Assembly: GCA_026396425.1 (NCBI GenBank)
Contig: JAPLWU010000042.1
Location: forward strand, 1-22,691
Reading direction: 5' to 3'
Source of the DNA: Microcaldota archaeon
GTDB lineage: Archaea; Micrarchaeota; Micrarchaeia; Burarchaeales; JAKAKT01
Length of the DNA: 22,691 bases
Under the pieces are notes generated by a model, which was given only the letters and a program-made list of their open reading frames with translations, was not told the DNA's origin and made no database searches. The translations under genes and the position numbers were made by a program. Within the stretch, counting starts at the first letter, position 1; each line of letters opens with the position of its first letter. This document shows positions 6,263 through 13,704 of this stretch, one piece after another.

Positions 6263-6841
6263 ATGCGCCTGGGTTTGTTGTTCGTTCTTGCGTTGGCCCT
6301 TCTCGCAATAGTTCTGGCAGTTGCCTATCTCCAGCCGAAAACCCGGGGCCCGGAAACGGATGAAACGCTCCTCTCGCTCGAAACGGATTCGGGTTTGAAT
6401 CCGTATACGGCCGGCTCGGCGGTCACGGTTTTCGGGCATGCGAACTGCGCGCAAACCGTGAGAATCTACGCGGAAGGCAGGCAGGTTTGCTCCGCGGAAG
6501 TTTCCGCTTCTGACTCGTCGTATGCCTGCTCCTTCAAGGCGGAAAATCCCGGGAGTTTCGAGCTTCGCGCCGAGAGCGGGGCCTGCTCTGAAACGAAGAT
6601 TATATACGTGAAAGCGCCCGAATGCAATCCCGGAGATTCGCGAAATTGCACGCTCGGGAACGGGTGCCCGGGAATTTCGATTTGCGCCAACGGCGCGTGG
6701 GGCGGCTGCTCGGCAACAGGGGTCGTGTGCATGCCCGGCTCGAAGGCCGGGTGCGGAATGCCGGATGGATGCGGCTTCGGATACGAGGAATGCAACCAAT
6801 GCGGAACCGGCTACGGAAAATGCTCGGCCGCAATGAAATAA
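6263..6841 (+). CDS. Secreted or membrane-anchored Cys-rich protein
   Basis: The protein has 192 residues. Residues 1-25 are a signal peptide or membrane anchor (LGLLFVLALALLAIVLAVAYL). A beta-rich middle part (about 45-115, GSAVTVFGHANCAQTVRIY) looks like an immunoglobulin-type domain with paired cysteines. The C-terminus contains two related Cys modules, each starting C-x-P-G and ending G-x-x-x-C: CNPGDSRNC...GAWGGC and CMPGSKAGC...GYGKC. Fifteen cysteines follow the anchor, so disulphides outside the cell are expected. CxPG...C...C...GxWGxC modules are known in secreted bacterial proteins of unknown function. It is the first gene of the tight surface-protein cluster and may be co-transcribed with the prepilin-like genes. 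Confidence 0.75.
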   Translation: MRLGLLFVLALALLAIVLAVAYLQPKTRGPETDETLLSLETDSGLNPYTAGSAVTVFGHANCAQTVRIYAEGRQVCSAEVSASDSSYACSFKAENPGSFELRAESGACSETKIIYVKAPECNPGDSRNCTLGNGCPGISICANGAWGGCSATGVVCMPGSKAGCGMPDGCGFGYEECNQCGTGYGKCSAAMK

Positions 6842-6857
6842 AAAGTGAGGTAGAAAA

Positions 6858-6933
6858 ATGAAACGGGGTTTCCTGAAATGAAAAGGTTTCTCAAAATGAA
6901 ACGGGGTTTCTTAAGATGAACAAGGGTTTCTTC
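6858..6933 (+). repeat. Four degenerate copies of a start-codon region, with micro-ORFs
   Basis: Copies of ATGAAACGGGGTTTCyT begin at 6858, 6878, 6896 and 6916. The last is the start of the real gene. The first encodes MKRGFLK with its TGA overlapping the next ATG. The second and third form one frame (MKRFLKMKRGFLR) whose TGA overlaps ATG 6916. A GTGAGGT ribosome site at 6845-6851 precedes the set. Translational coupling through ATGA overlaps is plausible but not shown. Confidence 0.7.
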
Positions 6934-7524
6934 TTCACGCTCGACGCCTTCGTGGCGCTCCTGCTCGCCCTCATAGTGGTCTCGCTCCTGTTATTCTTCA
7001 CTTCGACTCCGGCCTCGTTCTCGAAGTCGCTCGAGCAGACGTATTTCTACGCCGAGGATTCCGCAAACGTGCTCGCGGGCGCGAAAATGGGGGAATACTG
7101 GGACGAACCCGGAACCCGCGACCCGATTTCGCCCGACGAGCGCGACAAGAACAGCACGCTGCTCCTCTATATCGGCAAATGCGCCGAAAGGGGGCAGGAG
7201 GGATACGCGAATGCAACGGTCCGCTCGGCCATCGCTCCCCTGATTCCCGTTCGCTACGGCTATTCCGTCCAATACCTGAAGGGCGACGGAAGCTGGCTCG
7301 AAATTTCTAGGAGGGAACTTCCGGGCGGCAAGGAGAAGCTGCAGGCATCGGCAATGCGCATCGCTTCGGGCTATTCGTTCTACCCGGTCCCCGGAGCATC
7401 GCCTTTCTGTTATAGCGGATATTGCGAGGCAGGAAGCAACACGCCTTGCGCCTCGCCAATTTCCGGCTATCGCGAGGGCGCAATCTGGGGCCCGACAGTG
7501 ATACGGGTGTCTGTATGGATATAA
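6916..7524 (+). CDS. Prepilin-like membrane protein 1
   Basis: The 202-residue protein starts MNKGFFFTLDAFVALLLALIVVSLLLFF. This short basic head, aromatic-rich stretch and single hydrophobic helix form the type IV prepilin-like N-terminus common in DPANN archaea and expected to be processed by a class III-type peptidase. The exposed part has helical and beta segments, a Tyr-rich centre (VRYGYSVQYLKGDGSWLEI) and a Cys cluster (FCYSGYCEAGSNTPCA). It ends with the strand VIRVSVWI, typical of pilin-like folds. The start ATG 6916 is preceded by three start-region copies. Its last 10 nt overlap the next gene, which implies an operon. Function as a minor pilin or pseudopilin is inference; no assembly ATPase or platform gene is in the window. 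Confidence 0.75.
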   Translation: MNKGFFFTLDAFVALLLALIVVSLLLFFTSTPASFSKSLEQTYFYAEDSANVLAGAKMGEYWDEPGTRDPISPDERDKNSTLLLYIGKCAERGQEGYANATVRSAIAPLIPVRYGYSVQYLKGDGSWLEISRRELPGGKEKLQASAMRIASGYSFYPVPGASPFCYSGYCEAGSNTPCASPISGYREGAIWGPTVIRVSVWI

Positions 7525-9221
7525 CGAGTACCGGCAATAAAAAGGGCTTTGCGCTCTCGCTGCTAATGGGCCTGCTGCTGGCCCTCATATTCGTGAGCAT
7601 AGCCATCTGGTCGGCCTCGCTCCAGCAGAGGGACGAGCGCGACTCGCAGGCCTTCAAATTTTATGCGTTGCAGTCGATTCTTTCGAGTTCATCGGATGAC
7701 GGCATGCGCCCTCTCGGCGAAATTCTCGCGCGGGAGGCAATCCGCAATTTGGACTGGCACATACGCTACAGCGGAATCTACTCGGGAAATGTTTCGAAGG
7801 ATTTGCGCGAGATGATGGTGTACGGGAGATGCAGGATGGTGGATTTGAATAATGACGGCGTGCCCGATCTCGCGCCTGCGCTCGTGCAGCAGTGCGTCGG
7901 AGCTGCGCCGGCTGGAATTGACTGCGACCAGTTCGACATGAATGGCGATGGGGCGGTGGATGCACTCGATGTGGCGTGCCTTTCGCAGGTTTCGCCCGCT
8001 CCAACGCGCAACTCGCTCGCTTTTTTCAATTCGAGCATGAATGAATTTGCAAAAGAAAGGGGCTTCGGCTTTTCAGTCGGCATTGCCGAATTCAACGCAT
8101 CCATGAGCGGCCCGTGGAACGTCTCGCTGAATTTCACGCTCAACATCTCCATTTCCGATTCCTCGGGCGAGATGGGCTCTTCCAGGATTTCGAGAGTGGA
8201 GTTGAGCATTCCCATTGAAGGATTCGAGGACCCGCTGGTGGGCGCGGAGAGCTGGAAAACGGTTGCCCCTCCGCTGAACAGGCCTCCTGGCGCCGAGCGC
8301 CAGATATTCCGCTTCCCCGAAGGCCGGGAATACCGCGCAGTCGAAGTCACGGCGCCAACAACGCCGGACAGCAGGAGGGGCAAGGGATGGGTCTACGCAA
8401 ATCTCACGACGGATACGTCTCCGGCGGGCAGGAACAAGGAGAATATTCTCGTTCTCGTTTCGGCCGAAGGCAATTACGACATACTCGGCGATTATGCGGG
8501 GGTGATAGTGACAGAACCGCCGGTGGTTCGCAGAACTGAAAGAAAAACAATCACGCAGAGCAGCGCGACCTGCACGGTCACGTGCGAATACTACATGCGC
8601 GAGGACTACCAGAACTGCCTCGATTGTCTGCGCTATGCCCCGTATGAATGCGATTTGGTCTCGCAAACCGGAACGGAATGCCCGACGGTGAGGCCGCAGG
8701 AGCCCACAACTCTCACGGGCGCGCATTCAATAAACGTTCCCTACGCCCTCGGAGTGGGCAACTACGGCCAGCTCGCCATGCTTCCGGCCGCGCTCATAAA
8801 CTCGCCGACCAACAATTCCGTGACTTCCTTCAACAGGCAGGTTGGCGCGGCCGATGCCGAAGTGTATAATATTGAAGGATTGAGGGCTCTTGCCGTATGC
8901 GGCTATTACATCCGGTCGGATTCCGGGCCTGATTTCCTGCAGAGGATGGCAGGCGAGTTGTCCGCAACAAACAACCCGAACGGAATCGAAAGCCTGCTCG
9001 TCGGGAGATGGGCCAACGAAACCTACAATGACTTGCCGCTCTCGCACGTGGATTATTCCTACTACTCGAACGTGACGGGCGCGAAAATCAAGGGGATGCC
9101 GGGCTGCAAGAGCCAGGCCATGTGCACGCGCGACGGACCGCTCGGGAATTTCGCCCTCGATTACCTCGCGCGAATTCGCTACAACGCGAACAGAATCTAC
9201 TGCATCACGGAGGATTGCTGA
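7515..9221 (+). CDS. Prepilin-like membrane protein 2 with dockerin-like calcium loops
   Basis: The 568-residue protein has an N-terminal KKGFALSLLMGLLLALIFVSIAIW helix of prepilin type, followed by a heptad-like stretch (SLQQRDERDSQAFKFYALQ). Residues 110-157 hold two EF-hand-type loops: DLNNDGVPDLAP, whose twelfth position is Pro instead of Asp/Glu, and DMNGDGAVDALD, which is complete. Together they resemble a dockerin. A Cys cluster lies near residues 345-385 (CTVTCEYYM, CLDCLRY, YECDL), and more cysteines lie near the C-terminus. The rest is beta-rich with many Asn-x-Ser/Thr sites. ATG 7515 is chosen because GGTG lies 5 nt upstream and the N-terminus then matches its neighbours; it overlaps the preceding gene by 10 nt. 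It is probably a large surface-exposed pilin-like or adhesin subunit. Confidence 0.75.
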   Translation: MDITSTGNKKGFALSLLMGLLLALIFVSIAIWSASLQQRDERDSQAFKFYALQSILSSSSDDGMRPLGEILAREAIRNLDWHIRYSGIYSGNVSKDLREMMVYGRCRMVDLNNDGVPDLAPALVQQCVGAAPAGIDCDQFDMNGDGAVDALDVACLSQVSPAPTRNSLAFFNSSMNEFAKERGFGFSVGIAEFNASMSGPWNVSLNFTLNISISDSSGEMGSSRISRVELSIPIEGFEDPLVGAESWKTVAPPLNRPPGAERQIFRFPEGREYRAVEVTAPTTPDSRRGKGWVYANLTTDTSPAGRNKENILVLVSAEGNYDILGDYAGVIVTEPPVVRRTERKTITQSSATCTVTCEYYMREDYQNCLDCLRYAPYECDLVSQTGTECPTVRPQEPTTLTGAHSINVPYALGVGNYGQLAMLPAALINSPTNNSVTSFNRQVGAADAEVYNIEGLRALAVCGYYIRSDSGPDFLQRMAGELSATNNPNGIESLLVGRWANETYNDLPLSHVDYSYYSNVTGAKIKGMPGCKSQAMCTRDGPLGNFALDYLARIRYNANRIYCITEDC

Positions 9222-9222
9222 G

Positions 9223-9345
9223 ATGAAACTGGAACGGGGAATTAAGCCAACCGCATCAAAGGCGCAGTCGGGCATCGAAATCGAGAAGCTGGACGGAAAA
9301 AGGCGAAAAGCGAAATCATGGCGCAATCGAAACCGAGGAGACTGA
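9223..9345 (+). CDS. Micro-ORF, 40 codons, degenerate copy of downstream pilin start
   Basis: The frame MKLERGIKPTASKAQSGIEI... ends in TGA one base before ATG 9347 of the next prepilin-like gene. Its SKAQSGIEIE repeats the RKAQSSIEMG signal of that gene, and a third, weaker copy (GGCGCAATCGAAACCGAGG) lies near 9320-9338. It lacks the hydrophobic helix. It may be translated for coupling or may be duplication debris; I cannot tell which. Confidence 0.4.
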   Translation: MKLERGIKPTASKAQSGIEIEKLDGKRRKAKSWRNRNRGD

Positions 9346-9346
9346 A

Positions 9347-9766
9347 ATGATTGGGAGGAAAGCGCAGTCTAGCATCGAGATGGGCCTCATGCTCGGCACA
9401 TTCATGGTGCTCGCAATCCCGATAGTGATAATCCTATACAACTCGGCGATTGTGCGCACTTCCGACCCCTCGCTCGAGGAGGCGAGGCAGTACGCCCGCA
9501 CGCTCGCCGAAACTGCGGACACCGTTTATATGAACAATGCTACCGTTCATCTCGCGCTCAGGCTTCCCTCGCACGTTTCAGCAGTAAACGTGACTGGAAA
9601 GGAAATAACGATAACCCTCGCAACGGCTTCGGGTTCGACCGATGTTGTTGCCATGAGCATCGCGGAGATGGTTGTCGGAAATCCCATTCCAAACTTCGAG
9701 CCGGCCCCGCATCCCATAACCGTGAAGCCGAGGCCGGACGGCAAGGTGGAGATTTCGTGGGGCTGA
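9347..9766 (+). CDS. Prepilin-like membrane protein 3 (class III-type signal)
   Basis: The 139-residue protein begins MIGRKAQSSIEMGLMLGTFMVLAIPIVIILYNSAIV. KAQSSIE followed by a hydrophobic helix is the archaeal class III prepilin signature (cleavage just before the Q-S-x-x-E-like segment). The exposed part is short: a helical stalk (SLEEARQYARTLAETADTVYMN), beta strands HLALRLPSHVSAVNVTGKEITITLA, and a Pro-rich C-terminus ending KVEISWG. It is small enough to be a pilin or pseudopilin. It follows the micro-ORF at 9223 by one base, and its C-terminal codons are copied in the next spacer. It belongs to the same operon as the genes on both sides. Confidence 0.78.
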   Translation: MIGRKAQSSIEMGLMLGTFMVLAIPIVIILYNSAIVRTSDPSLEEARQYARTLAETADTVYMNNATVHLALRLPSHVSAVNVTGKEITITLATASGSTDVVAMSIAEMVVGNPIPNFEPAPHPITVKPRPDGKVEISWG

Positions 9767-9789
9767 CGGGAATACATAGGCGGGATGCA

Positions 9790-9864
9790 ATGAGGCCGAA
9801 GGTGGAGATTAGATGGAGCCGATGGGAAGCCGAAACCGATTTCGTGGAACTGAAGAAAAGTTGA
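9790..9864 (+). CDS. Micro-ORF, 24 codons, degenerate copy of the upstream gene end
   Basis: MRPKVEIRWSRWEAETDFVE... repeats RPDGKVEISWG, the C-terminus of the upstream gene. A third copy of GATTTCGTGG..CTGA follows inside it. The frame ends four bases before ATG 9869. It may be only duplication debris, or a coupling ORF. Confidence 0.35.
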   Translation: MRPKVEIRWSRWEAETDFVELKKS

Positions 9865-9868
9865 TAGG

Positions 9869-10297
9869 ATGAAAGCGCAGGCCGCATTTGAATTCATGGT
9901 GCTTTTCAGCTTCTTCCTACTCGTGTTCCTTGTCTTCGCCCAGCTCCTCGTGGGGAACGAATACTCGCACGTGCAGGAATCGAATTACGCGCTGGGTTCA
10001 GAAGTCGCCCGCACTTTCGCCGTAGAATTTGATTATGCCGCCCTGGCCGGGGACGGCTACTTCCGCGAGCTCGGGCTCCCCAAGGACATTTACGGCCATG
10101 ATTACGAGCTTTACATTTCAAACGGGAGCATAACGCTCGCGTGGAGCCCGGGCCCGGATGAATTCCAGCACTACGAGGCGACTCTCGCCGACAACGTGAG
10201 CGGCTCGCTTCCGACTGGCAGGTTCGGCCTGCAGGTTGACATTACAAAAGAACTCAAAATAAAAAATTCCGGAGGTGTTGTGAATCTCGCGCAGTAG
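9869..10297 (+). CDS. Prepilin-like membrane protein 4 (class III-type signal)
   Basis: The 142-residue protein starts MKAQAAFEFMVLFSFFLLVFLVFAQLLV, a class III-type signal (KxQAAFEF) with one long hydrophobic helix. The exposed domain has a helical stalk (GSEVARTFAVEFDYAALAG), a strand pair DYELYISNGSITLAWS and an amphipathic C-terminus (LQVDITKELKIKNSGGVVNL). It is in tight order with the genes on both sides; the stop is one base from the next ATG. A role as pilin-like subunit is inferred from N-terminus and context. Confidence 0.78.
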   Translation: MKAQAAFEFMVLFSFFLLVFLVFAQLLVGNEYSHVQESNYALGSEVARTFAVEFDYAALAGDGYFRELGLPKDIYGHDYELYISNGSITLAWSPGPDEFQHYEATLADNVSGSLPTGRFGLQVDITKELKIKNSGGVVNLAQ

Positions 10298-10298
10298 G

Positions 10299-10811
10299 AT
10301 GGGCAGGGGGCAGTTCTTCTCATACGACGCCATAATTGCGACCGTCGTGTTCCTCATAGCGGCGATGCTGGTGCTCAACTACTGGTGGAGCTCGCTGTCT
10401 TCGATGAGTGCGCAATACGGCTCGCTCATGCCCGAAGCAGTCAGCGTTTCGAGTTCGCTCCTCACCCAGGGCTCGCCCGCAAACTGGGATGCAACAAACG
10501 CAAAGAGAATCGGCCTCGCGAAAGGGGCAAATTCGCCGGAAATAGACCAAATGAAATTCGCCTCGCTCCGCGCGCTCGCCTCATCGGATTACGAGGGGAC
10601 GAAAGGCCTGCTCGGCACGCGCCACCAGTTTTTCATTTCGCTTTCGGACTCGGCCGGCCCTCTCGCCTGCGGGGGCTCGGACTGCATTGCGGGCGAATAC
10701 CCCTCGGCGATTTACAACCCGATGGACCAAGTCACAATTGAGAGAATCGTCCTTTACGAAGGAAAATCAGCGAAGTTGTCGATTATTTTGTGGGAGAACT
10801 ACACATCGTAG
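10299..10811 (+). CDS. Prepilin-like membrane protein 5
   Basis: The 170-residue protein starts MGRGQFFSYDAIIATVVFLIAAMLVLNYWW, again a prepilin-like head and helix with GQFFSYDA at the expected processing region. The body contains SMSAQYGSLMPEAVSVSSSLL, an Asp/Ser-rich middle with one Cys pair (LACGGSDCIAG), and a final strand AKLSIILWENYTS. It is the last gene of the cluster. Its final codons are duplicated, mostly with synonymous changes, at 13629-13655, about 2.8 kb downstream. The promoter of the next gene starts immediately after its stop. Confidence 0.75.
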   Translation: MGRGQFFSYDAIIATVVFLIAAMLVLNYWWSSLSSMSAQYGSLMPEAVSVSSSLLTQGSPANWDATNAKRIGLAKGANSPEIDQMKFASLRALASSDYEGTKGLLGTRHQFFISLSDSAGPLACGGSDCIAGEYPSAIYNPMDQVTIERIVLYEGKSAKLSIILWENYTS

Positions 10812-10841
10812 CTAGTTATAAATACGGAAATGTCCATAATA
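10785..10841 (+). repeat. Direct repeat copy 1: pilin gene end plus promoter
   Basis: This segment carries the codons ILWENYTS-stop of the pilin gene, the TTATAAATAC box and CCATAATA. It is matched by 13629-13681, where the codons read ILWENYTR-stop, followed by GTATAAATACC and CCATAATA. Confidence 0.75.
10816..10823 (+). promoter_or_regulatory. Box A promoter of the helical-repeat gene
   Basis: TTATAAAT lies 27-34 nt before ATG 10850. This indicates a leaderless message and supports that start over the upstream in-frame ATG at 10790. Confidence 0.65.
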
Positions 10842-10849
10842 GGGAGCAT

Positions 10850-13612
10850 ATGCCAACTCTCGCGGCCATAGACCCGACATTTTTTCCCCAGAAACCGGTA
10901 GAGCGGAAGAAAACTCTTCCGAGGATAGGATGGACGGTTGGAAAAGTCCAGGCCCGCGTCGGGATGGGCTGCTCCCAAGAGCTCGCCAAGGCCATAATCA
11001 AGCATTCTGACAACATTGACAAGAAAGTTGAAGAGGTCAGGGCAGCATTCAAGTATTTTGACGCTTTTTCGGAGATAGACCGGAAACGAGGGAGCCTCCG
11101 TGGAATTACCGATATTTATTCTAACGTACTCAGCAACCCAAAAATTGCCGAGATTTTCGTAAAAAAAACCAAGGACATCATGGACATCGTAAAGGAGACA
11201 AGATCGGCAAATCCGCAATTGGAGGATTCATACAATGTTCTCAGAATATTCGAGAACTCAAAAATTTCCGAATTCTTTTTGAAAGACACAAAGCAAGCAA
11301 AGGATTGCCTTATTCAGATGGGAAAAAACGCCGAGTTTATGGCTTGGATCGCCGAGGACCTGATGGACAAGAACGTCTCGGAGGTTTTCATTAAAAGGCC
11401 GGACGCGGTTTACGAGCTCGCGGGAAGAATCAAGGGTCACGCATTCGTCTGGGCTCTGAAGACATGCGAGAACAAACATATCGCAAAGAAGTTCATGGAG
11501 GAACCCGGACGCATGATAGAATGCCTGACGAAGATAAACGAGATAGGGGGGGCTGAGGTTACAAATATCTACCAGCAGATGATTACGGCTGATAAAGCCG
11601 GATACGCGTTTGCTAAAATGCCTGAAAAGTTCGTTGAACTTGTTGGGACCACGTTCGTACTTCCTGAAGAAGAGGGAAGAGGGGCTTTTGCCACTAAATA
11701 TTCGATTGCTCGCAATATTACGTGCGCAGCCATGCTAACGTTGGAAAACAAAAAAATCATGGAGTTCTTCTTGAATAATCCCGCGCGGCTGGTTGATGCA
11801 TACGGAAAAATCGCAAAATCGGTTTCCGGAGAAGCAACAAGCGCTTTTCGCGCTATAGGTTCGAAGGAGATGGCGGCGCTTTTCCTGGAGTACATGGATG
11901 ATTTTGTTAGGATAGTGGAGTTCACGAAAGAGTTCCATAATTTGGACCAGTTCAAAGACAAAGAGATGAGAGAGCTGTTCGTTCAGAACCGAAGGGATTT
12001 TGTTGAGATAGCCAGAGCGGCAGAGAGTTATTCGTATCAGTTGTTCCAAGATCTCAGACTCGGGCATATGCTGAAACTGTTGAAGACAAGGAGGGAGGAT
12101 TTCCTTGCTTTTGCGAGGGTACGGCAATATGACGAAATGGGGGCGATATTCGAGGCGTTTGCCCAGGACGAGAAGCTGGTGGACCTTTTTTTGGAGAAGC
12201 GGGACGTTTTCATGAAAATATTCGAGAGAGTAGGCAACAAATTCGGCTTGGTTTTGGATGCCCTTAAGGACCAGGAGTTTTTGAGGAATTTTGAGAGAAA
12301 TACCGAACTATTCACCAACGGACGAATCGGCATTGACGAGCTGATTTTCCCGTTTTTAGCTTCTGATAAATTTGCGATAGAACTCGGAAGGCCCATTGAC
12401 GACCTCCATGAGAATGGGCCTGAGAGGATGAAGTACCTGAACAAACTCTCGGACCTTGAAGCGATTGCCCTCCTTCTCTCAAATCCGGATTATTTCTACA
12501 CTTCAACAAACCATCTGCTGTTTGATAGATTTAAGGGGTATCTTCAAAAGAACAACACGACTCTCACGCAAATTCTTGAGCACTACGGTCTCGCAGACTC
12601 CGAGGAATGCAGGAACATACTATTTCGGATGATAAACTACGACAGATTTTACGGGAAAGCAGATTCGATTGTTACGTCAAAAGAGCTAGCAAAACTTACT
12701 GATGCGCTGCTCAGACCGATGAGCGCACGGGTTTTCAATAAAAAATACTACTTCCTGCTTGCCAACGGCCTTGAAAGCATAAACAGGAGCGCGTATGTTT
12801 CAAAAAGAGTCACTGATGAAATAAAAACAAGACTTAGTGAGCCTGCCGAAGAGAAAACCTACCGCTCGCGGGCCCTTCATTTCCTCGCTTACAGGATGGA
12901 TAAAAACACGCAAATACTTTCGCAGGGCGAAAAGAACAAAATAAAGGAAATTGAGGAGCTTGAGTATTACAGGCCGCTGAAATATGCAAATGACGGAAAA
13001 CTCACGGTGGTGCAAGTATTCGACAAAGAGGACACAAAAGAGCATTGGCCACTAACGCAGCAGTGGTTTAGAAAATACTCCAAGCCCAAAGACGCTGAAG
13101 GAAATAAAATTGAAAAAACGCTCGAAGGGCCGGGCCAAGTGGTATACGAAACGGATAAAATCAGGGTTGTATTATTCATGGGGAATTGGGATAAGGATAA
13201 TCAACAATTCATAAAATCACAGCTCGAAAAAACCCCGAATCTCATAATCACGTTCAGGGGTCACTCGTACAGCCTAGAACGCAACTTACCTTATGATATT
13301 TTCGGGAATAGGAAAAGCAAAATTCTATTCATACCGGGCTCCTGCGGCAGCGCTGGCCACATTTCGTCTTACATGGAGAGAAACCAGAAAACCGAATTGC
13401 TTTTCTTTACCAACACTTCGACGGGCATGGGACAGGTCACGAATGCCATAATTGACGCACTGATAAACGCACGGGACGGGGAAAGATTTTCCGATATACT
13501 CCAAAAGAATGCCGCTGCGATAGAAAAAATCGGAGGAGACGCGAAAACCATTAGCACTTTGAAAGTTTCAACTCCGGGAGAAGTCCTGCTCAGGTATGTG
13601 TTCAGCCAATAG
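10850..13612 (+). CDS. Large alpha-helical-repeat protein with C-terminal clan CD-like (caspase-like) domain
   Basis: The protein has 920 residues and no signal peptide. Residues about 80-500 contain at least nine degenerate helical repeats with the pattern (N/D/S)K-x-hydrophobic-x-E-h-F-h-x-x-x-x-x-h, for example NPKIAEIFVKK, NSKISEFFLKD, NKKIMEFFLNN, DKEMRELFVQN and DEKLVDLFLEK. They look like an alpha solenoid. The C-terminus (about 740-920) is an alpha/beta domain: RVVLFMGNWDKD, NLIITFRGHSYSL with His805, KILFIPGSCGSAGHI with Cys832, and TELLFFTNTSTGMGQV. A strand ending in GHS and a strand ending in GSCG fit the His/Cys dyad of caspase-like clan CD peptidases, though the 27-residue spacing is short. 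The promoter supports ATG 10850. Peptidase activity is inference; a degenerate scaffold is the alternative. Confidence 0.75.
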   Translation: MPTLAAIDPTFFPQKPVERKKTLPRIGWTVGKVQARVGMGCSQELAKAIIKHSDNIDKKVEEVRAAFKYFDAFSEIDRKRGSLRGITDIYSNVLSNPKIAEIFVKKTKDIMDIVKETRSANPQLEDSYNVLRIFENSKISEFFLKDTKQAKDCLIQMGKNAEFMAWIAEDLMDKNVSEVFIKRPDAVYELAGRIKGHAFVWALKTCENKHIAKKFMEEPGRMIECLTKINEIGGAEVTNIYQQMITADKAGYAFAKMPEKFVELVGTTFVLPEEEGRGAFATKYSIARNITCAAMLTLENKKIMEFFLNNPARLVDAYGKIAKSVSGEATSAFRAIGSKEMAALFLEYMDDFVRIVEFTKEFHNLDQFKDKEMRELFVQNRRDFVEIARAAESYSYQLFQDLRLGHMLKLLKTRREDFLAFARVRQYDEMGAIFEAFAQDEKLVDLFLEKRDVFMKIFERVGNKFGLVLDALKDQEFLRNFERNTELFTNGRIGIDELIFPFLASDKFAIELGRPIDDLHENGPERMKYLNKLSDLEAIALLLSNPDYFYTSTNHLLFDRFKGYLQKNNTTLTQILEHYGLADSEECRNILFRMINYDRFYGKADSIVTSKELAKLTDALLRPMSARVFNKKYYFLLANGLESINRSAYVSKRVTDEIKTRLSEPAEEKTYRSRALHFLAYRMDKNTQILSQGEKNKIKEIEELEYYRPLKYANDGKLTVVQVFDKEDTKEHWPLTQQWFRKYSKPKDAEGNKIEKTLEGPGQVVYETDKIRVVLFMGNWDKDNQQFIKSQLEKTPNLIITFRGHSYSLERNLPYDIFGNRKSKILFIPGSCGSAGHISSYMERNQKTELLFFTNTSTGMGQVTNAIIDALINARDGERFSDILQKNAAAIEKIGGDAKTISTLKVSTPGEVLLRYVFSQ

Positions 13613-13628
13613 CTAATCCCCGCAAATC

Positions 13629-13681
13629 ATTTTGTGGGAGAATTATACCAGGTGAGTATAAATACCGAGAAAGCCATAATA
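13629..13681 (+). repeat. Direct repeat copy 2: remnant of the pilin gene end plus promoter
   Basis: ATTTTGTGGGAGAA (13629-13642) and the following codons encode ILWENYTR and a stop, matching the C-terminus of the gene ending at 10811. Three of the last four sense-codon changes are synonymous (AAC to AAT, TAC to TAT, ACA to ACC). The rest of the pilin gene is absent here. Confidence 0.75.
13656..13666 (+). promoter_or_regulatory. Box A promoter of the 13705 gene
   Basis: GTATAAATACC predicts a start near 13686-13690. A short leader then contains GGGGTGAT at 13694-13701, a strong ribosome site just ahead of ATG 13705. A minimal ATG-GGG-TGA at 13692 overlaps that site. Confidence 0.6.
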
Positions 13682-13704
13682 AAGAACTGAAATGGGGTGA
13701 TCTT

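Noticed and set aside
7842..7985. Cellulosome-type function from the dockerin-like loops
   Set aside because: No cohesin, scaffoldin or glycoside hydrolase is in the window, and one loop is degenerate.
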